Shown piece by piece: positions 1 through 6,756 of a stretch of DNA of 15,210 nucleotides; within the stretch, counting starts at the first letter, position 1; every line of letters begins with the position of its first letter. Origin of the DNA: CALCMJ01 sp964475415 (lineage in GTDB: Bacteria; Bacteroidota; Bacteroidia; Chitinophagales; Saprospiraceae); assembly GCA_964475415.1 (NCBI GenBank), contig CAYYWZ010000085.1, positions 1 to 15,210 of the forward strand, in the 5' to 3' direction. The position numbers were made by a program, and so were the translations under genes. The notes under the pieces are model-generated. The model was not told the origin of the DNA. It did no database searches and saw only the letters and a program-made list of their open reading frames with translations.

Positions 1-290
1 GGTATATTTGCTTCTTCCTTAATGTAATCAAAGACATCTTCAAACCATTCTCTTAATTGATCATTTGATCGATCAGTAATCAATGTAAAGTCCAGATCTT
101 CAGAGTATCTGTAATCATCAAAGTATACCTTCTTTAATACAGTTCCTCCTTTGAAGACAATCTCTTTTGATAATTCGGAATGATTTGCAATTCCACATAA
201 TATCCAAGACAAGATATAGTCCTTCTCAATTTGAGAATCTCTAACGCCAACTTTATTGGCCCACTTTTGTATTTCGCCAGGTTTTATCAT
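1..290 (-). CDS. abiEii: AbiEii-type nucleotidyltransferase toxin, N-terminal part (cut by window edge)
   Basis: Only the first 96 codons are inside the window. The protein begins MIKPGEIQKWANKVG. It carries the core of the AbiEii/MNT nucleotidyltransferase fold: a GGT motif (in FKGGTVLKK, about residue 50) followed by RYSEDLDFTL (about 61-70), where the two Asp of DLD would bind metal. In the family, AbiEii is the toxin of a type IV toxin-antitoxin pair that acts in phage defence. Characterised relatives transfer nucleotides to tRNA or other targets; which target applies here cannot be read. The start is fixed by an ATGA overlap with the stop of the upstream AbiEi gene, the classic translational coupling of this pair. 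Whether the catalytic C-terminal part is intact lies outside the window. Confidence 0.85.
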   Translation of the reverse strand, partial: MIKPGEIQKWANKVGVRDSQIEKDYILSWILCGIANHSELSKEIVFKGGTVLKKVYFDDYRYSEDLDFTLITDRSNDQLREWFEDVFDYIKEEANI

Positions 291-1093
291 GTATAGAGAG
301 CTGATTTAATGGTTTCTTCATCAATGTTTTTTAGAATTTTCCATCGAGATAACCTTTTACCCTCTTTTGGTAGTTCTGTATCTAAAGTTGCGTATGAGTT
401 TGATCTTAAAGTCAGTAAAGAGTTAGTAATATTGGATCGTATTTCTAATAATTCAAGGAGATATCCCAATCTCTTTATCACTGACTGCGATTTAAACTGT
501 ATAGTGTAATTAAGAAGTTTGCCAAAGTCTAATTTGTCTTTTGATTCATAGATGGCTTTAGCTATTTCTACTATTCCTCCTGCATATTCTGGTTTAAACA
601 AACAGTCAATAATTGACTTCTCTAAATCCGAGCACAATACTTTATCGAATTGGTTTATCCATATTTTTTTACTTCCAAAAAAATGATCCTTATTATGGTA
701 TATAAATTGAAATTCAATCCTTTGAATTTTTAGTTTAGATTTTTTCTGCTGCTTTGAAACGACTATTTGCTGTTTTATTGAAGGCTGAGTTATTAGATTG
801 TGTATTTGTAATGCAGAATAATAACCAATATAGTATTCGGCACTTTCAACTAAATGATTGGTCAGTTTATGCCATTCCGGAATATAAGTTGATCTTGTTT
901 CTCCAAGAGGTATAATTGCATATAGACCTTCTTTGAGTCTTGATATTTTACCTCTATTTGCCATATCACTCAGCAACTCTCTTATTGCACCTTTGGATAC
1001 TTCCGGAAATTCATGATATACCTCCTCAATATGAAAACAAGATTGATCTTGCTCCATAAATTGTGATATAAGTTTCTCTGAGTCTAATTGCAT
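287..1093 (-). CDS. abiEi: AbiEi-type antitoxin / transcriptional regulator, winged helix N-terminus
   Basis: This 268-residue protein precedes the AbiEii gene and overlaps it by four bases (ATGA), so the two form an operon. Residues about 5-65 read as a winged helix-turn-helix (VYHEFPEVSKGAIRELLSDM, then a wing around GKISRLKEGLYAII). The rest is a mixed alpha/beta C-terminal domain, as in AbiEi proteins annotated as transcriptional regulators of viral defence systems. Length and order fit the family. In characterised pairs AbiEi neutralises the toxin without stable binding and represses its own operon. The two palindromic repeats directly upstream (1096-1228) are the likely operator. The family call rests on domain pattern and on the neighbour being a clear AbiEii; the winged helix alone would not be decisive. 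Confidence 0.82.
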   Translation of the reverse strand: MQLDSEKLISQFMEQDQSCFHIEEVYHEFPEVSKGAIRELLSDMANRGKISRLKEGLYAIIPLGETRSTYIPEWHKLTNHLVESAEYYIGYYSALQIHNLITQPSIKQQIVVSKQQKKSKLKIQRIEFQFIYHNKDHFFGSKKIWINQFDKVLCSDLEKSIIDCLFKPEYAGGIVEIAKAIYESKDKLDFGKLLNYTIQFKSQSVIKRLGYLLELLEIRSNITNSLLTLRSNSYATLDTELPKEGKRLSRWKILKNIDEETIKSALYT

Positions 1094-1095
1094 TT

Positions 1096-1146
1096 ATTAT
1101 GTTTCATATCTTTAAAATCAGGTATTACCTGACTTTGGTCGTATCA
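1096..1146. promoter_or_regulatory. Operator-like repeat copy 1 upstream of abiEi
   Basis: This is the copy nearest the abiEi start, ending 3 bp from it. Its core is a perfect 7+1+7 palindrome, TCAGGTATTACCTGA (1118-1132). The copy aligns without gaps to copy 2 at an offset of exactly 73 bp, sharing ATTATGTTTCATAT, TAAAATCAGG and TTNGTCGTA. On the minus strand TATCTTTG (complement of 1145-1152) matches the Bacteroidota -7 element TAnnTTTG, so repressor binding here would sit on the promoter. No convincing -33 TTTG was found at the usual distance. Confidence 0.6.
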
Positions 1147-1167
1147 AAGATAACAAATTTCAAATAA

Positions 1168-1228
1168 AATTATGTTTCATATGCCTAAAATCAGGAAAAA
1201 GCTGATTTTCGTCGTACGAAACATAATT
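1168..1228. promoter_or_regulatory. Operator-like repeat copy 2 upstream of abiEi (61-bp nested palindrome)
   Basis: Outer arms AATTATGTTTC (1168-1178) and GAAACATAATT (1218-1228) are perfect inverted repeats. Inner arms AAAATCAG (1187-1194) and CTGATTTT (1202-1209) are also perfect. Both pairs are centred on base 1198, giving a 61-bp two-tier palindrome. It is a gapless repeat of copy 1 shifted by 73 bp, about seven helical turns. This suggests cooperative binding by a dimeric regulator, most simply AbiEi itself. Confidence 0.6.
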
Positions 1229-1245
1229 ATCTCAATGAGATTGGC

Positions 1246-1281
1246 AAAAAGAGCAATGTGTGGACAGCACTCTTTGCTCTT
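1246..1281 (-). terminator. Possible Rho-independent terminator after the secreted-protein remnant
   Basis: Read on the minus strand, AAGAGCAA and TTGCTCTT form a perfect 8-bp stem (1274-1281 with 1249-1256). A further GTG/CAC pairing lies in the loop, and a short T run continues out of the stem. It begins 33 bp after the stop of the remnant at 1314 and lies before the AbiE operators, so it would insulate the two units. The T tract is short, which keeps confidence moderate. Confidence 0.45.
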
Positions 1282-1313
1282 GTGGGTTGGCATTCGTTTT
1301 AGCTTGCATGTAA

Positions 1314-1880
1314 CTATAAAGTACCAACAACTATTTTCTCTACGATTCTATAGCACGTACTTAGATCTTTTATTTCCAAAATAAATGAACCATTCGGTAC
1401 AGAATTTAGATATATTTTTTCTGAATTAATAGATTGCTTTACGAAGACTCCATATTGAGATAAAAGAGCAGCTGAATAATTGATCAGCCCTTCTACATCA
1501 ATAGTGATATATTCTGTTGAAGGGTTTGGAAATATAGATATCGTATGATCTGATAAAGAGTAGGTAGAAGAAATCAAATCCATGTCATCACAATCTTCGT
1601 CTATACCGTTATTAGGTATTTCTTCCGCCACAGGATTTATAAAAGGGTAATTATCATCGCAATCCTCCAGAGGTCCAAAGCCGTCATTATCGTTCTATAT
1701 TCCAGGGCAGTATAGAAATATATTTTCTTCACTCTTACATCCTGTACTATTATTTTCTATTAATCTCCATTTAGTTGTTTTTAGATAATTACATATAGCT
1801 ATACAGGAACACGAGTCTAGACAAAAATTATTTGTTATAGAAAGATGACCATTCTTAATATTCCTATCGCTAGGATATAA
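1314..1880 (-). pseudogene. 3' remnant of a secreted protein with MopE-like metal-binding repeat and T9SS sorting domain
   Basis: The last 106 or so codons are open and read NNGIDEDCDDMDL, an Asp-rich motif like the putative metal-binding repeats of MopE-type proteins, then a type IX secretion C-terminal sorting domain (ISIFPNPSTEYITIDVEG and onward to KIVVGTL). The frame continues upstream as CPGI-stop-NDNDGFGPLEDCDDNYPF, where the TAG replaces what was probably Asp or another residue of an IDNDNDG repeat. Another 60 or so open codons follow upstream, rich in Cys, until a TAA near 1880. There is no start or signal peptide, and the intact lipoprotein gene ends only 25 bp away. I infer the 5' part was deleted and the rest is decaying. 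Such proteins are normally exported by T9SS and anchored or released at the surface. Confidence 0.7.
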
Positions 1881-1904
1881 TTATTTCTTGTAGTTTTTGT
1901 AGCA

Positions 1905-2618
1905 TCATTCATATAAGGTAGGTTTAAATATTCCGCGAGACTCAAAATTATTTTTGTTCATCTCAAAATGCGATAGCGTCATCATATTCAGATAATCCTT
2001 AAGCGACTCTAGACCTATCTCACTTCTGAGTTCATCAACATCCTTAGTCGCATCTAAGGACTGAGGCAGTGCCTGACCATTATCTCTGTCATACATGATC
2101 TGCGTACCATAGATTTGTTTTCTACCGGTATTGATCAGTACCCTATCTTTTAGGTAGGCGTAATTGGCTGGATCTGCATTATCCTTTTTGACGGCCTCGA
2201 GTTGCTTCTTGAGTACCTTCCCTTGGAAGTTAGGATCAAAATCACAATGTTGAACCATCACCCAGAAGTTAGACTCCCCTTCCTTCCCAACTAGATCATA
2301 ACCTGGATAACCATGATCTTTGAATATGATTTCTAGCTCTTCTTTGTTGGAGCTAAAAACGCTATCCTTGAAAGTCTTCCACTTGGCTGGTGAATAATCC
2401 TTGTATTTTCCCATAGGAATAAAGGCGGCTATCTGATCCTGCTCCGCCATAAAGCTGAGTTTTTCTTTGAGTTGGGTATTGCTACCTACAGGAATAGCTT
2501 TTTGCTTCACCTCTGTCGTAGCTGACTGTTGATCGGCAGCAGGCTTACAAGATAGGATACACAGCATCAGCAGTATAGTGAGAGATAAAATAGAACGCCA
2601 TAAGCTTTGCAACATCAT
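1905..2618 (-). CDS. DUF6624-type lipoprotein
   Basis: The 237-residue protein starts with a lipoprotein signal peptide (hydrophobic ILSLTILLMLCILSC), so it is expected to be lipidated at Cys24 and membrane anchored. After a short linker the body has the pattern I associate with DUF6624: HGYPGYDLVGKEG, then WVMVQHCDFDPNFQ, then YLKDRVLINTGRKQIYGTQ. The conserved His and Asp residues suggest a folded, possibly enzymatic domain, but no activity is established. Two ATG codons are adjacent (2616-2618 and 2613-2615). The first lies inside a perfect inverted repeat (2617-2645), described separately. The gene diverges from the nucleoid-associated protein gene over about 118 bp. The next gene downstream is only a remnant. 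Confidence 0.75.
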   Translation of the reverse strand: MMLQSLWRSILSLTILLMLCILSCKPAADQQSATTEVKQKAIPVGSNTQLKEKLSFMAEQDQIAAFIPMGKYKDYSPAKWKTFKDSVFSSNKEELEIIFKDHGYPGYDLVGKEGESNFWVMVQHCDFDPNFQGKVLKKQLEAVKKDNADPANYAYLKDRVLINTGRKQIYGTQIMYDRDNGQALPQSLDATKDVDELRSEIGLESLKDYLNMMTLSHFEMNKNNFESRGIFKPTLYE

Positions 2619-2645
2619 TGTATATTTTTCCTAAAAATATACAAT
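2617..2645 (-). promoter_or_regulatory. Perfect 13-bp inverted repeat covering the DUF6624 gene start
   Basis: Left arm ATTGTATATTTTT (2617-2629) and right arm AAAAATATACAAT (2633-2645) pair perfectly around a 3-base centre. In the minus-strand transcript the only Shine-Dalgarno-like bases (AGGA) begin in the loop, and the first AUG starts in the closing base pairs. The hairpin could therefore mask or time translation initiation. Equally it could be a DNA operator. The second ATG follows directly after the stem. Confidence 0.5.
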
Positions 2646-2736
2646 AATACAATAGTAGCTGGTTTCTGTAAAAAGAAATTCAAAAGGACGGCGATTGATC
2701 TAGGTTTTTTAATTTTGTGGAATAATAACAAAGCTT

Positions 2737-3783
2737 ATGATAAATTTTTCTTCTGCTCATCTAAATGCAGTAAGCGTACACGGGATCGGAAACAAACAAG
2801 AGAATGAGGGTGTCCTATTATCTGAGAGACCTAACATCATAGAAACGGAAGATCTGAAGCACTCTCTGCTGAAGTACTTCTTCTCTAGTTTCAAAGAGCC
2901 TGCCTTCCATAGCTTTCATTTCTCTAGTGGAGATCTGAGTCTCAATGCCATCTATAAGTTTGCTACCCAGATTTTTGAAGATCCGACAAGCTTCCATGAG
3001 GTGTCTAAGGATATCGCCGAGCAGCTATACGAAAAGTCCAATCATCCCAATATCAAGAACGGAGATCTGATGATGTCTTATATCAAGGATGTCCTTGTAG
3101 AAGACGAGCTGGTAGATGCTATCGCCATCGTCAAATCAGAATCCAAAGATACCTTCCTTAAGATAGAGAAGGCCAGCAAAGTGATATCGCTCAATCTCGA
3201 TAAAGGCGTCAATATAGAAAAGCTAGATAAGGCCTGCATCATACTCAACACAGAAAGAGATCAGGGCTACAAGCTATGCATCGCCGATAAGCTCAACAAG
3301 AAATCGGAAGCGCAGTTTTGGAAATCAGACTTCCTTAATGTCATCAACAGATCCGATGACTACCATATGACCAAAGATTATATACAAGCCACAAAGGGCT
3401 TTGTTAAAGAACGTCTCAAGCCCCTATTCGAGATCGATAAGACCGATGAGGCTGCTATCCTCAATCGTTCTAAAAACTACTTCAAGAATGAAACAGAATT
3501 TAACGAGGAAGATTACAAAAAGACCGTCTTCCAAGATGAAAAAGCAGTCGCCTTATTTGATGAATACAGCAAGGACATCGCCGAAGAAAAAACCGTCTAC
3601 CTAGCACCAACTTTTAATGTCTCCGATGCCGCCTACAAAAACCAATCTGCTGTTTTCAGAAGCGTCCTGAAACTAGATAAAAATTTCCATGTCTACATCC
3701 ATGGCGACAGAGATCTTATCCATAGAGGTCAGGATGAGAATGGGAGGAAGTTTTATAAGATCTATTATGAGGTGGAGAATTAG
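2737..3783 (+). CDS. Nucleoid-associated protein (NdpA/YejK-like, 37-kDa family)
   Basis: The 348-residue product matches the 37-kDa nucleoid-associated protein family in length and pattern. It opens INFSSAHLNAVSVHGIGNKQ, followed by GVLLSERPN and a helical segment LLKYFFSSFKEPAF. A middle segment contains NGDLMMSYIKDVLVEDELVD. The C-terminal part ends in GDRDLIHRGQDENGRKFYK, which resembles the basic C-terminus of the family. E. coli YejK, of similar size, is associated with the nucleoid and is cytoplasmic; its exact role is unclear. No signal peptide is seen. TAATTTTG (2710-2717) matches a Bacteroidota -7 element 19 bp before the ATG, but I see no -33 TTTG at standard spacing. Its base composition is noticeably less AT-rich than the flanking DNA, consistent with a conserved core gene. 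Confidence 0.8.
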   Translation: MINFSSAHLNAVSVHGIGNKQENEGVLLSERPNIIETEDLKHSLLKYFFSSFKEPAFHSFHFSSGDLSLNAIYKFATQIFEDPTSFHEVSKDIAEQLYEKSNHPNIKNGDLMMSYIKDVLVEDELVDAIAIVKSESKDTFLKIEKASKVISLNLDKGVNIEKLDKACIILNTERDQGYKLCIADKLNKKSEAQFWKSDFLNVINRSDDYHMTKDYIQATKGFVKERLKPLFEIDKTDEAAILNRSKNYFKNETEFNEEDYKKTVFQDEKAVALFDEYSKDIAEEKTVYLAPTFNVSDAAYKNQSAVFRSVLKLDKNFHVYIHGDRDLIHRGQDENGRKFYKIYYEVEN

Positions 3784-3909
3784 TAAGAGGGTGTGTGTGA
3801 GTAATAATGAGAAAGATTGAATGGACATAGAATTATTCTTAAAGAGTAATAGCAAACTGTATTTAGAAAATTTTAGTTCTGATTTATTGATCGCATAAAA
3901 GTTTCATGC

Positions 3910-3957
3910 AAAAAAAAAGCTGTGCATTTAGATCTATTTATATAAGTTATTATGCAC
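3910..3957 (-). terminator. Terminator-like hairpin on the minus strand after the 3972-4448 pseudogene
   Basis: Read on the minus strand, GTGCAT (3952-3957) and ATGCAC (3922-3927) form a 6-bp stem around an AT-rich loop. After three bases there is a run of nine T (3910-3918). It lies 15 bp beyond the stop of the decayed gene, the position expected for its terminator. The stem is short and the loop long, so strength is uncertain. Confidence 0.5.
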
Positions 3958-3971
3958 TAGCAGCATTCTGA

Positions 3972-4448
3972 TTATCTTATAACTATTTCAGTAATCGAGT
4001 AAATCCTTAAAAACTGTTCCCATACTTTCTTTTCATTTACGGATAATTCTTGAATATCAATCTTTGGGATGACATTTAAGTCTAAATCTTATGGGCGCTT
4101 TCGAGCGAGTAATATTTTTTCCAAATTCTTCTTGAAACGAAAGAACAAGTAAGGCAATTTCTGCATCAATTTGGAGAGAGTCGCTATTCATAAAATACGA
4201 TAATAATCTTTCCACTGAGTTTTTTGTCTATAATAAACCACTTGTTAGTTTGGATGCGTTCGGAAGCTTCTGTACTTTCTTCACTGAACCACGATAGCTA
4301 TTCAAATTAATAAAAAGTTCGTCGAATTTTTCTCGTCATCTTCAGCTTCAAAAATCATTAAATCAGACCAACTCAAAGACCAAGATTGAAAGTTGGGAGT
4401 TTTATTGATGCTAATGCAAATATCTATGCCAGAATTATGTAGTTTCAT
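3972..4448 (-). pseudogene. Decayed gene for an unrecognised protein of about 157 residues
   Basis: Reading from ATG at 4446-4448 gives MKLHNSGIDICISINKTPNF and on to about LMIFEAEDDE. A one-base loss near the AAAAA run then moves the protein-like reading to the next frame (KFDELFINLNSYRGSVKK, then one TAG, then NSVERLLSYFMNSDSLQI and ALLVLSFQEEFGKNITRSKA). A one-base gain near 4090 restores the first frame (DLDLNVIPKIDIQELSVNEK to SITEIVIR), ending in TAA at 3972-3974. Start and stop are in the same frame overall, and protein-like composition holds across all three segments. This supports one gene with two frameshifts and one nonsense change. I do not recognise the family; size and lack of a signal peptide suggest a small cytoplasmic protein. 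The 3784-3909 stretch before it shows nothing. Confidence 0.55.
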
Positions 4449-4496
4449 AACAACCTAACTAGCAACCTGTTCAATTATTCTAACCTCTCTCCCCTC

Positions 4497-5378
4497 CTAT
4501 TTAAACACTAAAATCTCTTCCTTATATTCTATAATCGGATTATGATTAAGCAACACACAGATCTTATCATGATAGATACTAGCTATTATCTTGAAGCCTG
4601 TATTTTTTAGATGAATTTCATTATCCCATTCTGCATCTGTAGGAAAATTTCCACGTAGATCTATGTAGTTAAATTGGTCGTACTTCTTGTCTAATTTTTT
4701 TAGGAGGATATTATACTGATCTACAAAGTATTCGATGATTTCCGCTTGTTCTTTTTTATTAGTGATACCCTTCATGGCCATAGAAGGAAGAATCCATGGA
4801 CCTTTGATATTTTTAAAAATAAAGGAGTAGCCTTTTCCATTGACTTTGGCGTAATCATATCCATCCATCAGGATGTGGATCTTCTTATCCGTTTTTATAA
4901 TAGCCTGGATATAAAATTCTAAAGCGGCTCCTATCCTTTTCAGTTTAGCTTTAAAGATATCCTGGTTGATGGTTTCGGAGGTTTTATCATATTTGTGATT
5001 TAGGTAGCTTATGATTTCACTGCCTACGATATCATTCCCACCAGCACTAAACAGAAAAAAGGCAGGCTTTAGTTTCTTTATAGCGCTTATGGTCTTTTGG
5101 AAAGACTCAGGACCTAGATGTTTTACCTCATTATTTTCTAGTTTACTATAGGCTGTACCATATACCATATTTTCTAAGGTATCCCCTGCTTTAGCATGAC
5201 TCTTGATGGCATAGCCATATCCCCTCAGGTAGTCTATGATATCCTTCTTGAGTGGATAGTTAAACCAAGAATCGCCTTCTGCAACGATCACTAATTCCTT
5301 GGGATACTTTTTTGATTCGAGCTTTTTCTCAGATATTTTTTCCTGTTCTCTTTTAAACTTTTTTAATTGGGATGACAT
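4497..5378 (-). CDS. SGNH/GDSL-hydrolase-like protein, apparently cytoplasmic
   Basis: The 293-residue protein shows the SGNH hydrolase blocks in order. Block I is AEGDSWFNYP with GDS at 35-37 (Ser37 the predicted nucleophile). Block II is the Gly in HAKAGDT (about 65). Block III is FSAGGNDIVGS with Gly114-Asn115. Block V is AEWDNEIHLKNTG with His256. Members hydrolyse esters or related bonds; the substrate here is unknown. Two features are unusual: the N-terminus is Lys/Glu-rich with no signal peptide, so it should act in the cytosol, and the position three before His256, normally Asp, is Asn253, with Asp252 and Glu254 beside it. The GDSWF wording suggests a distinct subfamily. It stands alone, with decayed DNA on both sides. 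A TATCTTTA element on the minus strand (complement of 5420-5427) could be its -7. Confidence 0.72.
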   Translation of the reverse strand: MSSQLKKFKREQEKISEKKLESKKYPKELVIVAEGDSWFNYPLKKDIIDYLRGYGYAIKSHAKAGDTLENMVYGTAYSKLENNEVKHLGPESFQKTISAIKKLKPAFFLFSAGGNDIVGSEIISYLNHKYDKTSETINQDIFKAKLKRIGAALEFYIQAIIKTDKKIHILMDGYDYAKVNGKGYSFIFKNIKGPWILPSMAMKGITNKKEQAEIIEYFVDQYNILLKKLDKKYDQFNYIDLRGNFPTDAEWDNEIHLKNTGFKIIASIYHDKICVLLNHNPIIEYKEEILVFK

Positions 5379-5545
5379 AAAGGATAGGTTTTATGGTTTG
5401 AAGTTCTTAACTAATCTTTTAAAGATAAAAAATAAGATTCTTTGAAGTTGAATATCTAGAAGGATATTACTTCATTTTTAGGTTTGTGGGTCAACCGATA
5501 AATCTTCTGTATCACAGCCGAGTAAATTAATACTAGAACAGTGCA

Positions 5546-5569
5546 AGATTTCTCCGCGGTGGTCGAAAT
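5546..5569. repeat. Short intergenic repeat-like element (partial palindrome)
   Basis: AGATTTCTCCGCGG continuing TGGTCGAAAT has inverted ends ATTTC/GAAAT and a GC-rich centre unlike the AT-rich surroundings. From memory it resembles a short repeat commonly scattered in intergenic DNA of Bacteroidota genomes. No second copy is present in this window, so the repeat status is not shown here. It sits exactly where the N-terminus of the adjoining secreted-protein remnant is lost. The rest of 5379-5545 shows nothing clear. Confidence 0.35.
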
Positions 5570-5713
5570 TTATTTAAGTATTTAGCTATTATGATCCTTA
5601 CGCTCATTTCATTTGGTCAGGATGACAATTGGAGTACTGAGTGGGAATTCTGTGAGTGTAGTCAAATTCTAAATGAGATACTAATAAAAGAAATAGGCTT
5701 AGCATATGCCTAG
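5567..5713 (+). pseudogene. Remnant of a secreted-protein gene, signal peptide and first residues only
   Basis: The plus strand reads NLFKYLAIMILTLISFGQDD followed by NWSTEWEFCECSQILNE and stops at TAG (5711-5713). The first part is a typical Sec signal peptide ending near SFGQ. An ATG lies inside it at 5591, but the natural start, expected a few residues before NLFKY, is missing and replaced by the GC-rich element at 5546-5569. With only about 30 residues after the signal peptide, this is best read as a broken 5' end. A short secreted peptide starting at 5591 is the alternative. Confidence 0.35.
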
Positions 5714-5822
5714 CTAAGAATAACTTAGGTTCGGCTTAAGGCTTCGCCTACTTCACCTTTTCATTCAGTAGATTACATTAAGATTAAACACTATTATATA
5801 ATACATGTTTTACATACGTGCA

Positions 5823-6638
5823 CTATAAAACTTCTGCTAACTGCTTGTATAATATAGAGCGTTTACACTTCTTAAATTCGTAAGACTTGATCTGCTTTTT
5901 CAGCAGTCTCTGTGTATCTCTATTTACCTTACTCCCCCATTTATGCAAATTTTTATTTGCATCTTTTACGCTCTCTATATCATCTGCTACAGTTAAGAGA
6001 TAACTATTGAAATGTTGATAGGTTTCCTCTTTTTCATGCTGAAGTAGGTGTATAAAAAAACAATTACCATTGATCGTTTTTACGTCTTCCTGAAGATCTT
6101 CGACATCATCATTTATTTCTGTAATCAGATCGAAGTTTCTCCATGCACTAAGGGAATATTCTTTTTTCAGTTGTGGGATATAATCATAGATTATTCTACG
6201 TAGCAATTTGACATCACATGATTTGTAAAAATAATAATACGATAGCTTGTATCTGGTAGGTAGTTTGCCCTCTCTTAATTCCAATTCATGCTTCTGATAC
6301 TTTCTTATCTGAGAAAGGTAGTCATCATGCTTTGACTTAGGTACTCCGAGCTTGGTAAGACTAACTGCTATAGCTTTCCAATAAGGCTTCAATCCTTTCT
6401 TTGTTATCTTCCAGCTAGATTCTAGATAGTTATCTAACTCATAAATTAAAAACTGTAATTCTACTAGGTTTTCATACAGTGTACAACCTCTAACATAATT
6501 TCCTTTCTTTAGTAAGAGAGGTAATTTCCTATAGATGAAAAGCTCTTCTATCTTAGCTCTGATATTCTTATTCATTGGGTACATAGTTTTAATTGACATA
6601 CAAATATAAGGATTCATGTCAATTAGACTATTACTCAC
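5823..6638 (-). CDS. Class 1 isoprenoid biosynthesis-type enzyme (all-helical terpenoid-synthase fold, tentative)
   Basis: The longest reading is 271 residues, almost all helical. The key stretch is FDLITEINDDVEDLQEDV with Asp177, Asp178, Asp181 and Asp185, an Asp-rich motif like the Mg-diphosphate-binding DDxxD of class I prenyl/terpene synthases. It is followed by NGN at 190-192. Just upstream, KSCDVKLLRRIIYDYIP matches what I recall of proteins annotated as class 1 isoprenoid biosynthesis enzyme in Bacteroidota. A clear second, earlier Asp-rich motif is not seen, so catalytic activity and substrate are open. Start: TATATTTG on the minus strand (complement of 6601-6608) matches a -7 element and would place transcription start near Met14, favouring initiation at Met22 (MNKNIRAKIEELF, base 6575). 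The methyltransferase at 8317-9201 may be functionally linked. A purely structural or regulatory helical protein is the main alternative. Confidence 0.5.
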   Translation of the reverse strand: MSNSLIDMNPYICMSIKTMYPMNKNIRAKIEELFIYRKLPLLLKKGNYVRGCTLYENLVELQFLIYELDNYLESSWKITKKGLKPYWKAIAVSLTKLGVPKSKHDDYLSQIRKYQKHELELREGKLPTRYKLSYYYFYKSCDVKLLRRIIYDYIPQLKKEYSLSAWRNFDLITEINDDVEDLQEDVKTINGNCFFIHLLQHEKEETYQHFNSYLLTVADDIESVKDANKNLHKWGSKVNRDTQRLLKKQIKSYEFKKCKRSILYKQLAEVL

Positions 6639-6756
6639 TAGAAGCCTATGTATAATAAGTTTCTAGTTTCTATTAAACAATTTACTATGTCAAATAAACC
6701 ATTTCTATTATCTTAATATCATCAATCCCTTATCTAATAACCTTAAAACACTCCTC

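Noticed and set aside
309..509. Plus-strand open frame of 66 codons inside the abiEi gene
   Set aside because: It lies wholly antisense to a well-supported gene and its translation resembles no protein family.
1172..1384. Plus-strand open frame of 70 codons across the operator copy 2
   Set aside because: It runs through the palindrome and the end of the remnant gene; composition is not protein-like.
2737..5378. Nucleoid-associated protein plus SGNH protein as one defence system
   Set aside because: They are on opposite strands, separated by over 700 bp of decayed DNA, and the first is a housekeeping-type family, so nothing supports a joint system.
5462..5568. Minus-strand open stretch reading ISTTAEKSCTVLVLIYSAVI
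   Set aside because: No start codon and no family. It is created by reading through the GC-rich repeat-like element, so it is not called a gene.
6576..6638. First 21 residues of the isoprenoid-type protein as coding
   Set aside because: A -7 element overlaps this stretch and the sequence is not protein-like. Translation probably begins at Met22, so this part is treated as leader although it is kept in the longest reading.
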